NCBI GenBank assembly: GCA_037903475.1
Contig: JBAJFG010000271.1
Span: 558,001 to 622,000 of the forward strand
DNA length: 64,000 nt
DNA from: Ancylostoma caninum
Taxonomy: Eukaryota > Nematoda > Chromadorea > Rhabditida > Ancylostomatidae
Direction: 5' to 3'
Positions 1 through 15,530 of the stretch are shown here, in pieces. The position numbers and the translations under genes are program-made. Under the pieces are notes generated by a model that was given only the letters and a program-made list of their open reading frames with translations, was not told the origin of the DNA and ran no database searches. Within the stretch, counting starts at the first letter, position 1. Every line of letters starts with the position of its first letter.

Positions 1-558
1 GTAAGTAATAGTAATAGTGTAAGTAATAGTGAAAAACCCCTTTTTAAAAGTTGAGGGAAACCGGGAGAGAGTAACTCCGCCGTAAAGGACTGCTCCACGA
101 AAGATAAATGACAGCGGAAGAACTGCTTCGCAATGGATATGGAACAATTTATACGGATTTCAATTATTTCTGAGGATCCCGAATTGGATGAGCTTTATTA
201 TTCAGATGGGGTAACTGAAGTACTCTGTCCATCTACAGAAGAATAACGGCCATTTTTGTATTCGCGAAGCAATGTACTATAGCAGAAAATGGAAGAGTTG
301 GCTTCGCTTATTGTGTGTTCAGAAATCTTTCCCCATGAAAATCACAAAAATGAAAAAACGTGAAAGTTGTGAAAATGGTCCCCTGCTGTATAGCCTTAAC
401 ATATCCACTGTACTCTGTCTACTATGGACAAAAATTGTATTTTTCTTCGCTTTCTCCCAAGCTCGAGTGATTTATAGCTCATTAATACCAGGGCGCCTGA
501 GGGTGGCGGCGGCCGGCGCCCGCCGGCGCCCATTTGCAGTGGCTGCCGGACCCGACTG
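1..558 (+). mobile_element. Right-hand part of a TA-flanked TIR DNA element, copy 1
   Basis: This stretch is nearly the same as 44612-45167 and is cut off by the window edge. It ends in a GC-rich block of repeated GCCGGCGCCC, then GGCTGCCGGACCCGACTG, directly followed by TA (559-560). CAGTC..GACTG ends next to a TA target site are typical of the Tc1/mariner (IS630) superfamily. Short open frames inside it show no recognisable transposase, so it is probably non-autonomous. Its left half, including any tRNA-like modules, lies outside the window. Confidence 0.75.
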
Positions 559-686
559 TAGTATTTAGCATAGACAGAAATAATTTCAGGATTTTTATTG
601 AATTTCAAAAGCAATGTATAAAGTGGTAAATAATTTTTTGTAACACTTGCATTTTACTAAAGTCTTTCCGGAGAGTCAAATTCTTT

Positions 687-753
687 GGCAGTTTATACCC
701 CATGCATGCATCAGTCGCGCATCAGACGCATGCATCTATTTGTGAAGGATTTT
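687..753 (-). repeat. Partial, divergent copy of the 61689-61922 TIR element
   Basis: The segment begins GGCAGTTTATAC and runs through a CAGTCGCGCATCAGACGCATGC-like core to TGTGAAGGATTT. This matches the reverse complement of the right end of the 234-bp element at 61689-61922. The other end is not clearly preserved; a CTGACGCACGCACC stretch near 888-902 may be a remnant. Confidence 0.5.
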
Positions 754-1025
754 CTGTGAAGTTCACTCTACCCCTTATCCATACCCTGAATAAAAATGTC
801 GCAGGATACTATTCATGCCAGATGCACTTGCTGTTAAATTCACCAATTCTTTAGAAAACTCGTTCACAGTGGTTTTCGCACGCGTGTCTGACGCACGCAC
901 CTGAGGTGACTCACTCCGAAATGCGAGGAGAAATGCTGAAAAACTCGTCCGGTCCCTCTCGAAATCTCGCTCATGATCAATCTGATCAACGATTTGCGTC
1001 GAAGCACTACAGCTCTCGGATTACC

Positions 1026-1262
1026 TCAATGAGCGAGGAAAAACATAGCTGTTCTCTGCGCGTCTGCAATTAACACGCTCTCTTCGCCGCGTTCCTGCAC
1101 GACGACCTCTGCGTTCAGCACCTGAGTCTCTTGGAATTCCGTGCTCTTCACGGAGCCGCCTGACCGGCGCCAGTCTAAGAGCAGCCACGCATTGTTGGGA
1201 GATGATGCGCGAGCGCGAGAGCTGCTGCTGGTGGTGTCATTGTAAATAAATATGGAACGCCC
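1026..1262 (-). CDS. Coding-like GC-rich open segment, unrecognised
   Basis: On the minus strand 78 codons stay open from about 1262 down to a TGA at 1026-1028, with many G/C third positions, unlike the AT-rich flanks. Possible donors lie inside it (for example CAG|GTGCTG). No ATG start and no strong acceptor are visible, and the plus strand is open over part of the same DNA. It may be an exon or only GC-rich promoter-like DNA. I recognise no domain. Confidence 0.2.
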   Translation of the reverse strand, partial: GRSIFIYNDTTSSSSRARASSPNNAWLLLDWRRSGGSVKSTEFQETQVLNAEVVVQERGEESVLIADAQRTAMFFLAH

Positions 1263-2842
1263 TTACTGTAAGCGAATCGTGAGGTATGTGGTCATCATTC
1301 AGAATGAGGAATTAGTAGCGAGCTTACGGTAACCATAGGCCGAGCCGCTCCTACGTATTCTGACGAGAATGAACCAGCTGTTAATGCTATAATTTCGGAA
1401 GAAACATGACCGAAAGTGACGCTATTATCGATACCACAATTCGTAGTCGTCCCCGGGAAGAATCCCATCTCCCTGCTTCTCCGGAATGGAAGAATTTTTG
1501 AAGCAAAATGCTACGTCCTTGTTATTTTCCCCACAACTCATCATAGATGCCTGGGTGAATCGTTCGGATTGGGTACCTCAATTTTTACCGGAGAACAAGC
1601 CCGCATAGGTAATCTTCTCAGGATCGTTCTTGAACCTTTGAACCTTATCCACCAAGGATTTGACCGAAAATCAACGAACTGAATTATAATTCGATTGAGA
1701 TTAATCCACTGAAAATTTTGCAATCATCCTCTTAACAAAGCACCGTAAGGAAGAAAGTGACGGAAAAAATGGATACAGTCTCCAATGATGAAAGCAAGAG
1801 GTTCAGACAGTGCTTTCAGGGTTTCGCGACGGGACCTGCGGCCTCCGCTGCACTTCAGGCGAGAGATCTACACAAAGTTTGATGGGAAAATCCAGGAAAT
1901 CCACGAGCCCGCTCAGCTATCTGCAGCATTTACCAGGTACCTTTAGGCTAGGTTCACCAGAGAAAAATTTGAGGTTATGAGTGTTCATACCTAGTTTTCT
2001 CCACTTTGTGAAAATATTCGAAGAAATCCTTAGCACTGGGACGATGTTTCTGGAAAAGCTGCGAACCGTTGATTTAAAAAAAAAGGAATTTTCAAAGACA
2101 TTATAACCCAGCCACGTTGACAGGAGGCTATTCTGGCTCCAGTACCATTCTGATCTCTGTACTGTACTACTAGTTTTTAACGAAAAGGTTAACGGTCTAA
2201 CGTTTTGTTCAACTGTTTATTTAATTAAATTTGTACTATATGTTTCGATGTTTTTCATGGATGTCTTGACTAATTATATTTTTATTTCAAATACATATAT
2301 TCCTAATATTATTACAACATTTCTGGAAAAGAAAATCACATCTAAAGTCTAGAACATTCTCATATTTAGAGCTTTGAGAATTCTCAAAGTCCAAGAGTGT
2401 ATGTCTCTTATTTTCTGGATGAGAGACAAAAAAGTTATGAAACAATGTGTTTACACCCCGTCCCGGGGTAAGTGACAAAAACATGCAGTCCACTTCCTTT
2501 TAAATGTTTTGAATGATAAACAAGGCTCCCGTTCCATCCGGTTGGGAGTGGATCCATCAAATGTTACACCTGTACAGGTGTAAACACCTGCAAAATCACG
2601 AGACCAAAAATATACCAAGGAGGTATTCCCCAAGAGAAACGAGTCTTTACTCCAGTGGTGTGGCTTCACTCAGTTTTAGAGCTTCCAAAGTCAAGATGCG
2701 GCCGTATCGAGCGATTTCAAGTCTCCCAAAATTTTATTTCCGTTTGATGGTATACCCTATAAAAGAATATTATTGAGACAAATAACGTGTACAAAATTAC
2801 AGTGCCGTTAAATCATTTTTTTGTTTCAGAGTGCCGCCCATT
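1263..2842. other. No supportable gene; AT-rich spacer
   Basis: Only short chance frames are visible. A small palindrome (TTACACCTGTACAGGTGTAA) lies near 2562-2581. I see no further repeat or RNA gene. Confidence 0.5.
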
Positions 2843-3055
2843 TGGCTGTCGCTATGCACTAGGTACGCGGTGCGGCTGACCAGCTGGCAGAGCAGCTCCT
2901 ACCGTTCTTCTTTGTGCTTTTGTTTTCATTAGACAATGTTTGGGTCAGTGTGGCACCAAGCATGAGCGAAAGTTCAATACTAGCAACGCCCAATGACCAC
3001 GGCACCCGGTTGGTCTGCCGCGCCGCGCTACATGTGCGGCGCGGTAGTTTAGATG
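2843..3055. repeat. GC-hairpin dispersed repeat, copy 1
   Basis: This is one of three related segments (also 24799-25035 and 51636-51855). Each is about 210-240 bp, with a GC-rich hairpin at both ends (TCTGCCGCGCCGC and its complement) and an AT-rich middle. This copy shares AACGCCC..ACCACGGC followed by TCTGCCGCGCCGC with copy 2. The left arm is degraded. No target-site duplication is obvious, so the transposon class is uncertain. Confidence 0.6.
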
Positions 3056-3527
3056 GTGGTATGCAAGAGTGGTACACCGCCATCGCATTTTAAGCATGTA
3101 TGAAAAGTGTTATACATAGTTCGTGGAATTAGAGCTTGTGCTGTCTACGTAATTTTCCTGTCGGTTTGCAATTCTGGGCACCAGGGTTCTGCTCCTGCAA
3201 TCAAAAGGGGTAAAACGGTCCTTAGAAGCAGAGGCGGATGGAGAATTTCGTGGGTTCTTCTAGCAAATTTTTAAGAAAGGTAATTTTTGACTGGATTTTA
3301 TGTGCCGCTCATTATGGATGTCGTTCAGCTTCCAGGGACATTTCTGGGAAAACTGACATTACTGGAAAACAGACGGTATGGAAGAAAATCTTTGCAAAAA
3401 CATTTTTTCAGGAGGAAAACACTGGATTTGTAGCAAGTAAGAAAATCCAAATTGTCGAAAACCACTCTCGGGAGCAGATGGTAAGACAAAACAACCAGTA
3501 GACTGTAAGGAAGGTTGCCTTGCCTAC

Positions 3528-3616
3528 CGAACACCAAAAACAGGTACATCATCAGGACAGCAGTAACTGCCAGACAGAGAATGAGAATTGCATCAACAGT
3601 ACCTGGCCCGACATGG
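3528..3616 (-). CDS. Possible 89-base exon encoding a membrane segment
   Basis: On the minus strand an acceptor (GTTCTTCAG) precedes 89 bases ending at a donor-like TTCG|GTAGGC. One frame gives a strongly hydrophobic stretch (starts DAILILCLAV) of a length fitting one transmembrane helix. No neighbouring exon could be joined, and the surrounding long open frame is of chance length. Treat this as a weak candidate. Confidence 0.2.
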
Positions 3617-6600
3617 CTGAAGAACACATGAACGCCACGAAAGGCGTTATTTCCCGGACAGATCTGCCTTTGGCCTTGATCACGTTCTTTGCAGTCCATC
3701 AAGGCTGTCGTCGCGGGTCAAAGTACCCAAATCTGTTCCCCTTCGCTTTTTCTCTGGTCATTTTTTTGCAGTCCCTCCTTGCAGCAGAATTTTTCATTAC
3801 CACGCCATTCCGCGAACACTGCAGCCGTACAAACTCAATTAAGCGCGATGTTTTCGTGTTGATGGCTGGGAGGCAGAGTGAGGTAATGGGGAAACTTGAC
3901 GCGACGAGAAAATCCAGACAGTAGACAGACGGACGTAGTAGTGCGCGTCACCATTAATGGAGCAGCTCCTATGGAATCGGAAGTAGTGGTCAACATGCGA
4001 TTTCCGCGTTTCGGTGGGATTCGTTGAAACATTCACGTAACGAGCGCAAGGTGTGCGCGGTCGCTACATTCTCACGTCCGCCGGGTGTGTACGGCAAAAG
4101 GAGCTGAAGTTAATTTGGCGGTGGTCACGGTGTTTGTAGGCATCTTCGTAGTAGAATTTTCAGAAGAAAGGAAAAATACGGAGGATTTCACCAAAGTAGA
4201 TGGATTTATGTTTCCCTTGTGTTTTTAGTTTTTCCTTTATGTTACAGCGAGAGGCCTCCTCGCCGTAATGACGAGTTTCCGAGAAGAAGTTTCCTGCTGC
4301 CTTTAAGTCAAAAATGTTTCCGTTTTTGAGACAAAGCAGACAAAGGCAGCAACGCTACAGGACGATACGAGCGCCGTGGCAGGTGCCCAGTAACCTGAAG
4401 CTGCACACCCGATGCTGCCCTTAGCGGAAGTAGTTTGATCGAGCAATAGATAGAGGTGAAAGTCGTTACATGCTGTTTTACATGTGTGTGGAAGACGAAA
4501 ACAGCTTTATTTCTATCTTTTCTGCGATCTGAATATTCTTAGCAATTGCGAGATTGCCTCACATTGAAGCGGTGGCGGACCGTTCTGCCAGAGCTGAACT
4601 CTCAGGCAGGCCTTTTTTGGAACTTGATTCGCTCACTTTCCAATTACGTACCATCTTTTATGTTCCTTACACAACGGTTGACCCATCTTATAGCGACTTC
4701 TCACTTTGGGAGCCGGAGAACTCATTCAATCGGTTGATTCGTCTCTCAACATATTTATAGGGCTCATCGCAGAATACGCAAGCTACAACCATAGCTACAG
4801 CCCTGGGTTGCTCTCTTACTTCTGCGACGATGCACCCCTTACGCGTCAGAAGATTCGTCGGGTAAACTTTCTTTCTGCCATTGGCTGCTTGGGCATCCTC
4901 AATCAGCTGTAGATCATTTTGGTATCGAAAGCGGTCTTCGCCCCTTTGAAATCGTTTTAGGCCAGAAAAAACCTTTAGGCCCATGAGTGCTTTAACAGCA
5001 ATGCATTACTTTGAAGCAGTTTCCGTTCTATGTAGCAGTTACTTGGCTGCACACATTGAGCGTCCACGTTCACATTTGTCTAGTGATCTCTTGCACCAAA
5101 ATTATGTCTGAATCTACATGTAATGCTTCTTTTCACATTTGCATACCATTTGTTCCATTAAGCTCTTCTCAAATCCATTCAAATAGTTGTTCATTCACAA
5201 CGTGGACCGCCAGCATCCGCCCTTTCGAGGAGATGTGGTAATCTTCTTCTGCATGATGCTTTCACTTCAATATGCTCCGTAACATATGTTCTAATGTAAA
5301 GTTTGAGCCATGATTCACATTTCCTTTCCGGTGTGATCGATGCTGTATCTCAGCGAATGTTAGATGTTAGAATGTACAAAGCTCATTTGAACGGAAGCAT
5401 TCTTTTTGGCAGTGATACGTTTCTAATCTCATGCTCCATCACGACTAAACTGTTAGCTCTGTAGTTTGTCAGATTTCAGGACTTCGGAGATAATTCGTCA
5501 TGAACGCTTACGTCGTTATCTACGCTATGATGGTATGATCTCATTTTCCTTGTTCACATTCCTACAGGGTCTCAACGCTAGGCGCGCAAGGTCCAAGCTG
5601 AGAGAAGTAGAAGTAGGGGTGGCGTGGGATGTGTTATGCTCGGACCCTGAAGTTCGATGGCGATACATTTGGCGATAGAATGTGCTTGGCAATACATTTT
5701 ATGGGATAAAATTTTACATGGTAATACATCTTCTGGGAGGTTAGGTCGAGATCCTTTTTGGCAATACAAAAAGCGGCAGAATTTGTTGGCCAAACATTTT
5801 AGGGGTGTTTGGCCACACAAGGGGTGGGAAAAATTAGAAACTGCCATTTTTCAAACGTCATGTTCGGCGATTTTTTTCTCGAGTAGCAAGAGCTTCTAAA
5901 GCAGGGAGAAGTGGCATTATTACCGCCAATGATGGATGGTGAACCATTCTCCAGCAATGTTACTAAAATTTGAGGTAGGCCCTGAACGTGAATTTCGGCT
6001 GATTTTGGCTGCCCAGAAAATGGGACATTTGCGTCTTGAGCGTTTTTCTGTTGAAACATCTTCGGCTTTCTTAACCAAATAACAGCTATGGGCAATGCTT
6101 AGGGTACTGCTTCGAATGAGCAGCATGGACTGGATCGTCCAGGAAGAATCTCAGGAAAAGCAAAGAATACGCTTTAAAAAGTGCTCGTCTGCGTTTCTGT
6201 ACAACGAAAGCCATCAAGCCAGAACTCGACCATAAATTTAGTAGAGGTCTATAGGTTAGGTGAAAGTAAGATTTCGAACCAACTTGCTTGTCTTCTTTTT
6301 GAAAAACCACACGAAAAACGGAAAAAATTGAAAATGCGGTGTTTGAGAATTTTCAAATACTTCTTGCCTCCTAATTCCTTAAACCTACAGCAAAGGAGAG
6401 CAGGATTCCATTGCATATACCTTGCTATTACACAATATCTAGGGAGGTTTAAAGAGTTTGGTTCAAAAAACCAACATGACTTTTGCACCAACTAAATATT
6501 TCCACTTTGAAGAGATAGTGAGCCCAGAATTCATGCGTTCAGATTCTCGCTTTGGCTGCTACAAGTCAGGCTTGTATTGAGTGCAACCGTTGGTGGTATG

Positions 6601-7183
6601 GAAAGAAGAAGTAGATGGTCGAATGTGAAGCGCTGCAAAGCTATCAGGTTCTGCTAAGATGTCAGAATTGTAGCTTATTTCGACAAGTAAACATATTAAA
6701 CTCGGTACATGAATGAAGTCTACGAAATGTTCTGACTGAATGAGGACTTGCTGACGGAAATATAGAGCGAATGAATCTATCTATCAGGCGAAAACTGCTC
6801 GTCAAATAGAGCTCCTCTGTAGAAGAATGACTGGCAGCACCTTCTTCCCTCAGGCACTCTTCCTCACTTGCATTTTCGCCGAAGAAGAATTGCTTTCGTT
6901 TCAATTTAGAGGCAGTTTATGTGATTCTCCATAGTTTTCTGCCTCTTTCTTGTTTTCTTTGAAATCACAGGTCCACTGACGCGTAGCTACTATAGAAGCA
7001 AAATTACAAGGATGGGGGAGGCAAAACCAGAGGAAACGAAAGTGAATTCTCCTGGATCTTTTGAAGGAATGAAAAGAAAAACCAAACACCACAGTAGGGA
7101 AATGCTTTATAAGGAGATTTGTCTATAATTGCATATCCGGTGGATGAACAGTTTTTGTTCAGAAAGATAGCGGGTTTCAGCGG
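3617..7183. other. No supportable gene
   Basis: Open frames here are short and of chance length on both strands. Around 5640-5830 a loose run of repeated GGCAATACA/GGCGATACA motifs suggests a decayed minisatellite. I see nothing else. Confidence 0.5.
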
Positions 7184-7260
7184 AGCAGATCGAAATGAGG
7201 AGCTCCAAATAAAAATATAGCATATACATATATAGCAGATCGAAATGAGGAGCTCCAAAT
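7184..7260. repeat. Perfect 27-bp direct repeat with 23-bp spacer
   Basis: The same 27 bases (AGCAGATCGAAATGAGGAGC followed by TCCAAAT) occur at 7184-7210 and 7234-7260, separated by an AT-rich spacer. This is a local duplication of unknown origin. Confidence 0.85.
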
Positions 7261-9351
7261 CCAAAGCAAAATATTCTTGTGATAACCTACCGGGCAGCCC
7301 AAAACTCTTTGGCCACTGCTCGTAACGAGTTCCAACCACGGGGATTCTGAACATGACCTATTCTTTGCAATTTTTATTCTTGAAACGCCAACATCATCCA
7401 GCAAGTGAAGCACTGGTGAAATATGTATCTAATCATTTAGATAGGTATAAATTCGTCTGCTAAGCTGCCGGCACGAGGAACGCAGCGTGTAATCCTTAGG
7501 TAAATCATATTCTACACGAGCACAGTGGCCCACGCTCGGTCAGAGTTCAAAATTTGCTGACGGAAGAGTGGCGCGTCATATGAGTAATTTTTATGGAACG
7601 GCGTCAGAGTTTCGTATTCGACAGTTGACGTAACTGACAGATGTCATCAAAAATCTTCTGATCCCGAAAAACTTCTCCAGAAGCAAATCTGAAGGATAAA
7701 TGGTGGTTTTTTTTCGTCCGACCAGAAATTAGGTAGTGCTGACCAGCGTGGATGAGGTGGAAAACCTAGGAGAATATTGTATTGCAATAGGAATTGATTA
7801 ATAAGTATTAATTAACGCATTAACAACTAAATTAATTGTTTCATTCGTTAACATTAACAATGTTTCCACAGTTTTAATTAATTCCTGTGAATATAATATT
7901 AATTTGTAAGCTGTATAAATGGAATATTAGTTGTAGGGTGATCAATTCCTATGTCAAAAACCGAGGAAGGAGATGGGTGAATTTATACGTTTCGCTTCAG
8001 TTTCGCGCACAATCTCTTATACAAAATAACAAAATGAGCCGGCATGAGACTGATAGTAAAAGAGATGCGTATCGATTGCAACGTTCCATCGCATTCGCTC
8101 GCTTTCAATCGCGGCGATTGCGGCTATCGCCGCGGTTGCTGGTGAATTCTGGTTTTATACTAAGCAGTTTATGGAATTAATACAACTGAATGAGGGGAAG
8201 TGAATGGAAAGCTGTTTACCTTTACAACATAATATTTATCCCTTAAAATGGAATTAGGAAGGGCAAAAAAGTCAGATTGTTCCCTACTCTCTCTCTCTCG
8301 TTTCCTTGGCATACACTTATGTCTGGTAGCTCAGATAGGGCCGGTGGTGAGACTTTGCCTGCACATACGACCTTATCACGGTTTCGGCCAACTAAACTGA
8401 TTTTTACACTTTTTATGTGTATGTGATGTGATTCCTTCCATCTATTTTTAGTGTTGTCTATATATGGAACATTTGTTTTCACATCGTCCCCCTCGTTTTT
8501 CCCAACAGTCATGACCTCAGGAATGGGAAGCAGCCATTTGTGGATCGAGCAATCAGCGATGTTTACTTTCGGAAACGTCGACAACATCACATTGTGTGTA
8601 TTTGCACAACATTCTAAACCACCTGAACATATCAGCACCTATTTTTTTCTGTACAGTCGTCACCAAATAAGCTCACGACCTCTGCGTAAATAAGTCATTT
8701 ACTGTTTGCTCCATTGTGTTCCATACTAAACGCATTGACATCACACGTCATGCAGCGATCCGAGCACCTCATGGCATTCAGCAAACATAGCGCGGTAGTA
8801 AGCGATCACGGGACAAAACACACCAATTTGGCGCCGCGACCGCCGGCATTGGCGCCAGTCTGAGAGGAGCGCAAACAGTGGTGCCAGGTCACGCCAATGC
8901 TCACACGGGTCGAGTGCTGAGAAGCTGCGGGAGCATGGCGTCCGAGGAGGGCGCCGACTAGCTGAGCAACGCCGTGACGTAAGCGGCTACAGAGCACACA
9001 AAATCAAAGCATTACAGAACGAAAAGTGGAGCCGTGCCGGTTTTTGTTTGAGTTTGAAGGAGAAAATTTGAGAAAAAATAGAATCGAAGGGGTGACCTAA
9101 ATTCTCCTTGAATAGAATGAATTTTCTGGACGCGTATCCACTATGGTTTAACCATCCAGATGAACACGTGATGACGGATATGCTCCCATGTGAGAACGTC
9201 CCACCAGAATCCGAGATATCTAAAGAACTCTTGTCATTATAAAGTTATTTCTGGAGTTCATCTTCAGAATGCTGGAACATTGAAAAAAGTTCTTCTAATA
9301 AACTTTTATAAATAATTAAGCAAAATTTGTTTGAAATCACCCAGTCTATAG
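7261..9351. other. No supportable gene; AT-rich stretch
   Basis: Around 7790-7910 the sequence is dominated by TTAATTAA-like palindromic AT-rich DNA. A GC-rich patch at 8815-8985 is open in several frames but has no splice or start signals. It shares about 18 of 20 bases (GGCGCCAGTCT..AGAG) with 1170-1190. Confidence 0.45.
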
Positions 9352-9511
9352 GAAACTCCAAACGCCCAGGTGAATACGGACCTGTGCTGCAGCGCGGCAG
9401 CGTTTTTCAGAGTGTATGAGAGAGCATTATTGATCGATGAGGGCAGCAGACTTCCAGAGTGCTATGCGGCGCAGCGGCACTGATGCGTACTCATCTGGCC
9501 ATTTGGAGTTC
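9352..9511. mobile_element. Short MITE-like element with imperfect TIRs
   Basis: AAACTCCAAACGCCCAGGTG at the left is mirrored by CATCTGGCCATTTGGAGTT at the right, and the complementarity extends inward with mismatches for roughly 60 bases. The whole is about 160 bp and non-coding. The target duplication is unclear. Confidence 0.55.
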
Positions 9512-13249
<3,738 letters not shown>

Positions 13250-13392
13250 TAGTCTGTTCCACGGAGGAAGATAGTTTGGGAAACGCCGCAGAGAAGAAGA
13301 GGACGGGAAAGTGCGCAGAGATTGGAGAAGGCGCAGAGAAAAACAGACACTGTGCACGAATACTCGACTATCATTGCTGGCGAAACAGACTA
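13250..13392 (+). mobile_element. 143-bp TA-flanked MITE, copy 1
   Basis: Begins TAGTCTGTTCCA and ends AACAGACTA, with TA on both sides (13248-13249 and 13393-13394). Subterminal GATAGTT / GACTATC are also mirrored, and the centre is purine-rich (GAGAGAAG-like). Length and ends match 13987-14129, 19377-19519 and 37129-37271. TA target sites suggest mobilisation by a Tc1/mariner-type transposase; none is encoded here. Confidence 0.8.
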
Positions 13393-13814
13393 TACCAGGG
13401 GAACCCATACCCATATGCTTGGTTTACTGGTACCCCTTACTCATTACAAGTTTACTCTGCTCGATATTAGTAGTTTAAGCTATCGCGATAGGAAAGATCT
13501 ATCGAAAACACGGTTATACTACATGCACTGTACAAGCAGTTAGTAAATAGTCTCAAAGTAGTAATATCAAGGTTCACCACAAGAAAAAGGGGTGGTCTTG
13601 TAACCTGGGTGAAAAAAACCTATGGTGAACTAAGAGATAAAGCTGGAACGGTTTCTACCTCTCCAGAGTGAGTGAATGGACGCTGTAAGTACGACCATTG
13701 CCTCGTATACCCCTTTTAGTCTCTATATTTATAATATTTTCCCTGTCCCGTGTTGCGCAAGTGCACGTAGAGATTTTTTTTTCCAACGCGTATGCCTCTC
13801 ATAGAATCGCAGCT

Positions 13815-13950
13815 GAATGATGGGGTAATGGTAATGGGCGTTGCTACGATTACCCATGGTTAAAGTTGTGATAGACGTCGTTTCGGCCCTTTATGTAACT
13901 GTTCATAGGTACGTAAGTAACATCACATATGGGTAAACATACTGGTGGGT
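13815..13950. repeat. GGGTAA-rich dispersed repeat, copy
   Basis: Contains several GGGTAA/GGGTAAAC words within about 130 bases, like the segments at 19560-19700, 21800-22095, 39430-39640, 55105-55290 and 57425-57620. The copies are diverged and the boundaries approximate. Confidence 0.4.
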
Positions 13951-13986
13951 GTAAGATAAATAGTAAAATTAGGCTTAACACGCTTA

Positions 13987-14129
13987 TAGTCTGTTCCAAA
14001 CGCGACAATAGTTGAGTAACCGTGCGCATGACTTGCTTTTCCCTCGTTCCTCTCTGATTGGTGCACTCTTTCTCGCGTTCTTTTCCTCTCTGCTGTCTTC
14101 CCAACTATCGTACATGGTGAAACGCACTA
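13987..14129 (-). mobile_element. 143-bp TA-flanked MITE, copy 2 (inverted)
   Basis: Starts TAGTCTGTTCCA and ends AAACGCACTA with flanking TA (13985-13986, 14130-14131). Its central pyrimidine-rich tract shows it is inverted relative to copy 1, 595 bp away. The two copies could form a long inverted duplex if co-transcribed. Confidence 0.8.
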
Positions 14130-14230
14130 TAGCACGGGTAAACTCAGTGATGCATGCGGAGCAAATAGAATTGTAGAATTTTTTGCTGGTTTTGATATGT
14201 ACATAGATGTCGTCTGACAAACTTGGGCCA

Positions 14231-14270
14231 TAAATAAATAAATAAATAAGCCAATAAATAAATGAATAAG
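14231..14270 (+). repeat. (AATA)n / (TAAA)n tract
   Basis: An interrupted AATA array follows a GCCATAAATAAATA junction. Similar tails at 19947-19995 (reverse), 19200-19245 and 27885-27925 look like 3' tails of retroposed elements, though no full element could be delimited here. Confidence 0.6.
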
Positions 14271-15289
14271 TAAAATTATATAGGTTACGTGAGCGAGTAA
14301 GAATAATTAACCCACTAGAATACAAATTCAACTAGATGATAGGCAGTAATTTCTTGTGGGATTCGCATGCCCAAAAACCTAATAAATTATGTATTATTGC
14401 CGGATAAATTAATAAGATAAGATAATAAATTGCCGGATCTCACGAAAGCTTCTGGATTACAATATCGCCGAGTTCGAATATTTGTGTTTAAATCGCCTAT
14501 CGCGAAGGAAAATAACGTCGGGTAATTACCAAAAAACCCAATAATAGGATACAATTAAGGCCTTTGTTTCTCCTCTTGCTCTTCTTCCTCACAGTTTCTG
14601 CCTTAGCCTAGAAGAAATTGCCGTGAAATATACGTGGAATTCTACAAGCTTCTCGTTCGCATTTCCCGCTGAACGGAAGCCGTATATTTGTCAATTTGCA
14701 CTGGCTCATCGCTCAATACGCGCCGCCGTTCCCGTAAAACGTTCCTCGCCGCGCCATCCGAGCCAGATGTGTTCCACTGACTAAGCACCGTTCGCGGAGC
14801 TCACGCTCAGTCATGTAGCTGTTTTCTCAGCGGATGTCTCATAAATATTCACACATGGACCGCTATATTTAGCTCAACAATATGAAAAGGGCCTAAAAAA
14901 GCGATTTCTTCGCACATTCTGTCTTATACTGATTGTTAAATCAAAAAACGTTCGCTTTAGGGGTTTTGAAAGGTTTTGAAACACCATTTATATGTGATAA
15001 AATTCATTCATGGGGGAAAAAATCAGTCCTCATAGGAATCGGGAAGAATTGAACGTGGGAGTTCAAATATGTTATAAGCAAAAGCAGAAAGAAATAAAAG
15101 TACTTGAAAAATTAAAAAAAATGCAAGATCACTCTGATATGTCTGGTTATTTATAGGTCCTACTATGTAGATATAACAGTTTAGCTCACTATGGCTCGAA
15201 AGTTGGGCTCATTTGGTGCGTCGACTCCAAATGCATAACTGATACTCAGCGCTCAAATTTTGAATTCTGAATTCTGAATAGTATGTTGT
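14271..15289. other. No supportable gene
   Basis: AT-rich with a modestly GC-rich patch at 14700-14815. No exon with both splice sites was found. Confidence 0.45.
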
Positions 15290-15530
15290 ATAGTTGAGAC
15301 CGAATAATGAACTAGATACCCATCGATTTATTCGTTATTCGAAAATTCGATTTCGAATAAATCTATGGTTTGGATATTCGAAGAAGGGAGAGCAGTATAA
15401 TCGTTCGCAATGATCAGGAGACATCTAGGTCTCTTTTACAAACATTTGAATTCCTCGGATCTGGTTCTGGATGAGTAACTAGATGAATTGAGTAATTCGA
15501 TTCTTATTCGCTCCGAAGTACACTAAGCTG
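15290..15530 (+). repeat. Dispersed repeat family A, copy 1
   Basis: Shares an ordered series of blocks with 46262-46500: AGATAC.CATCGATTT, TTCGAATAA-like words, GGGAGAGCAGTA, CAGGA..CAT..AGATCT, CGGATC and TTCGATTTTTATTCG. The copies are clearly related but diverged. There are no coding features or terminal inverted repeats, so the class is unknown. Confidence 0.5.
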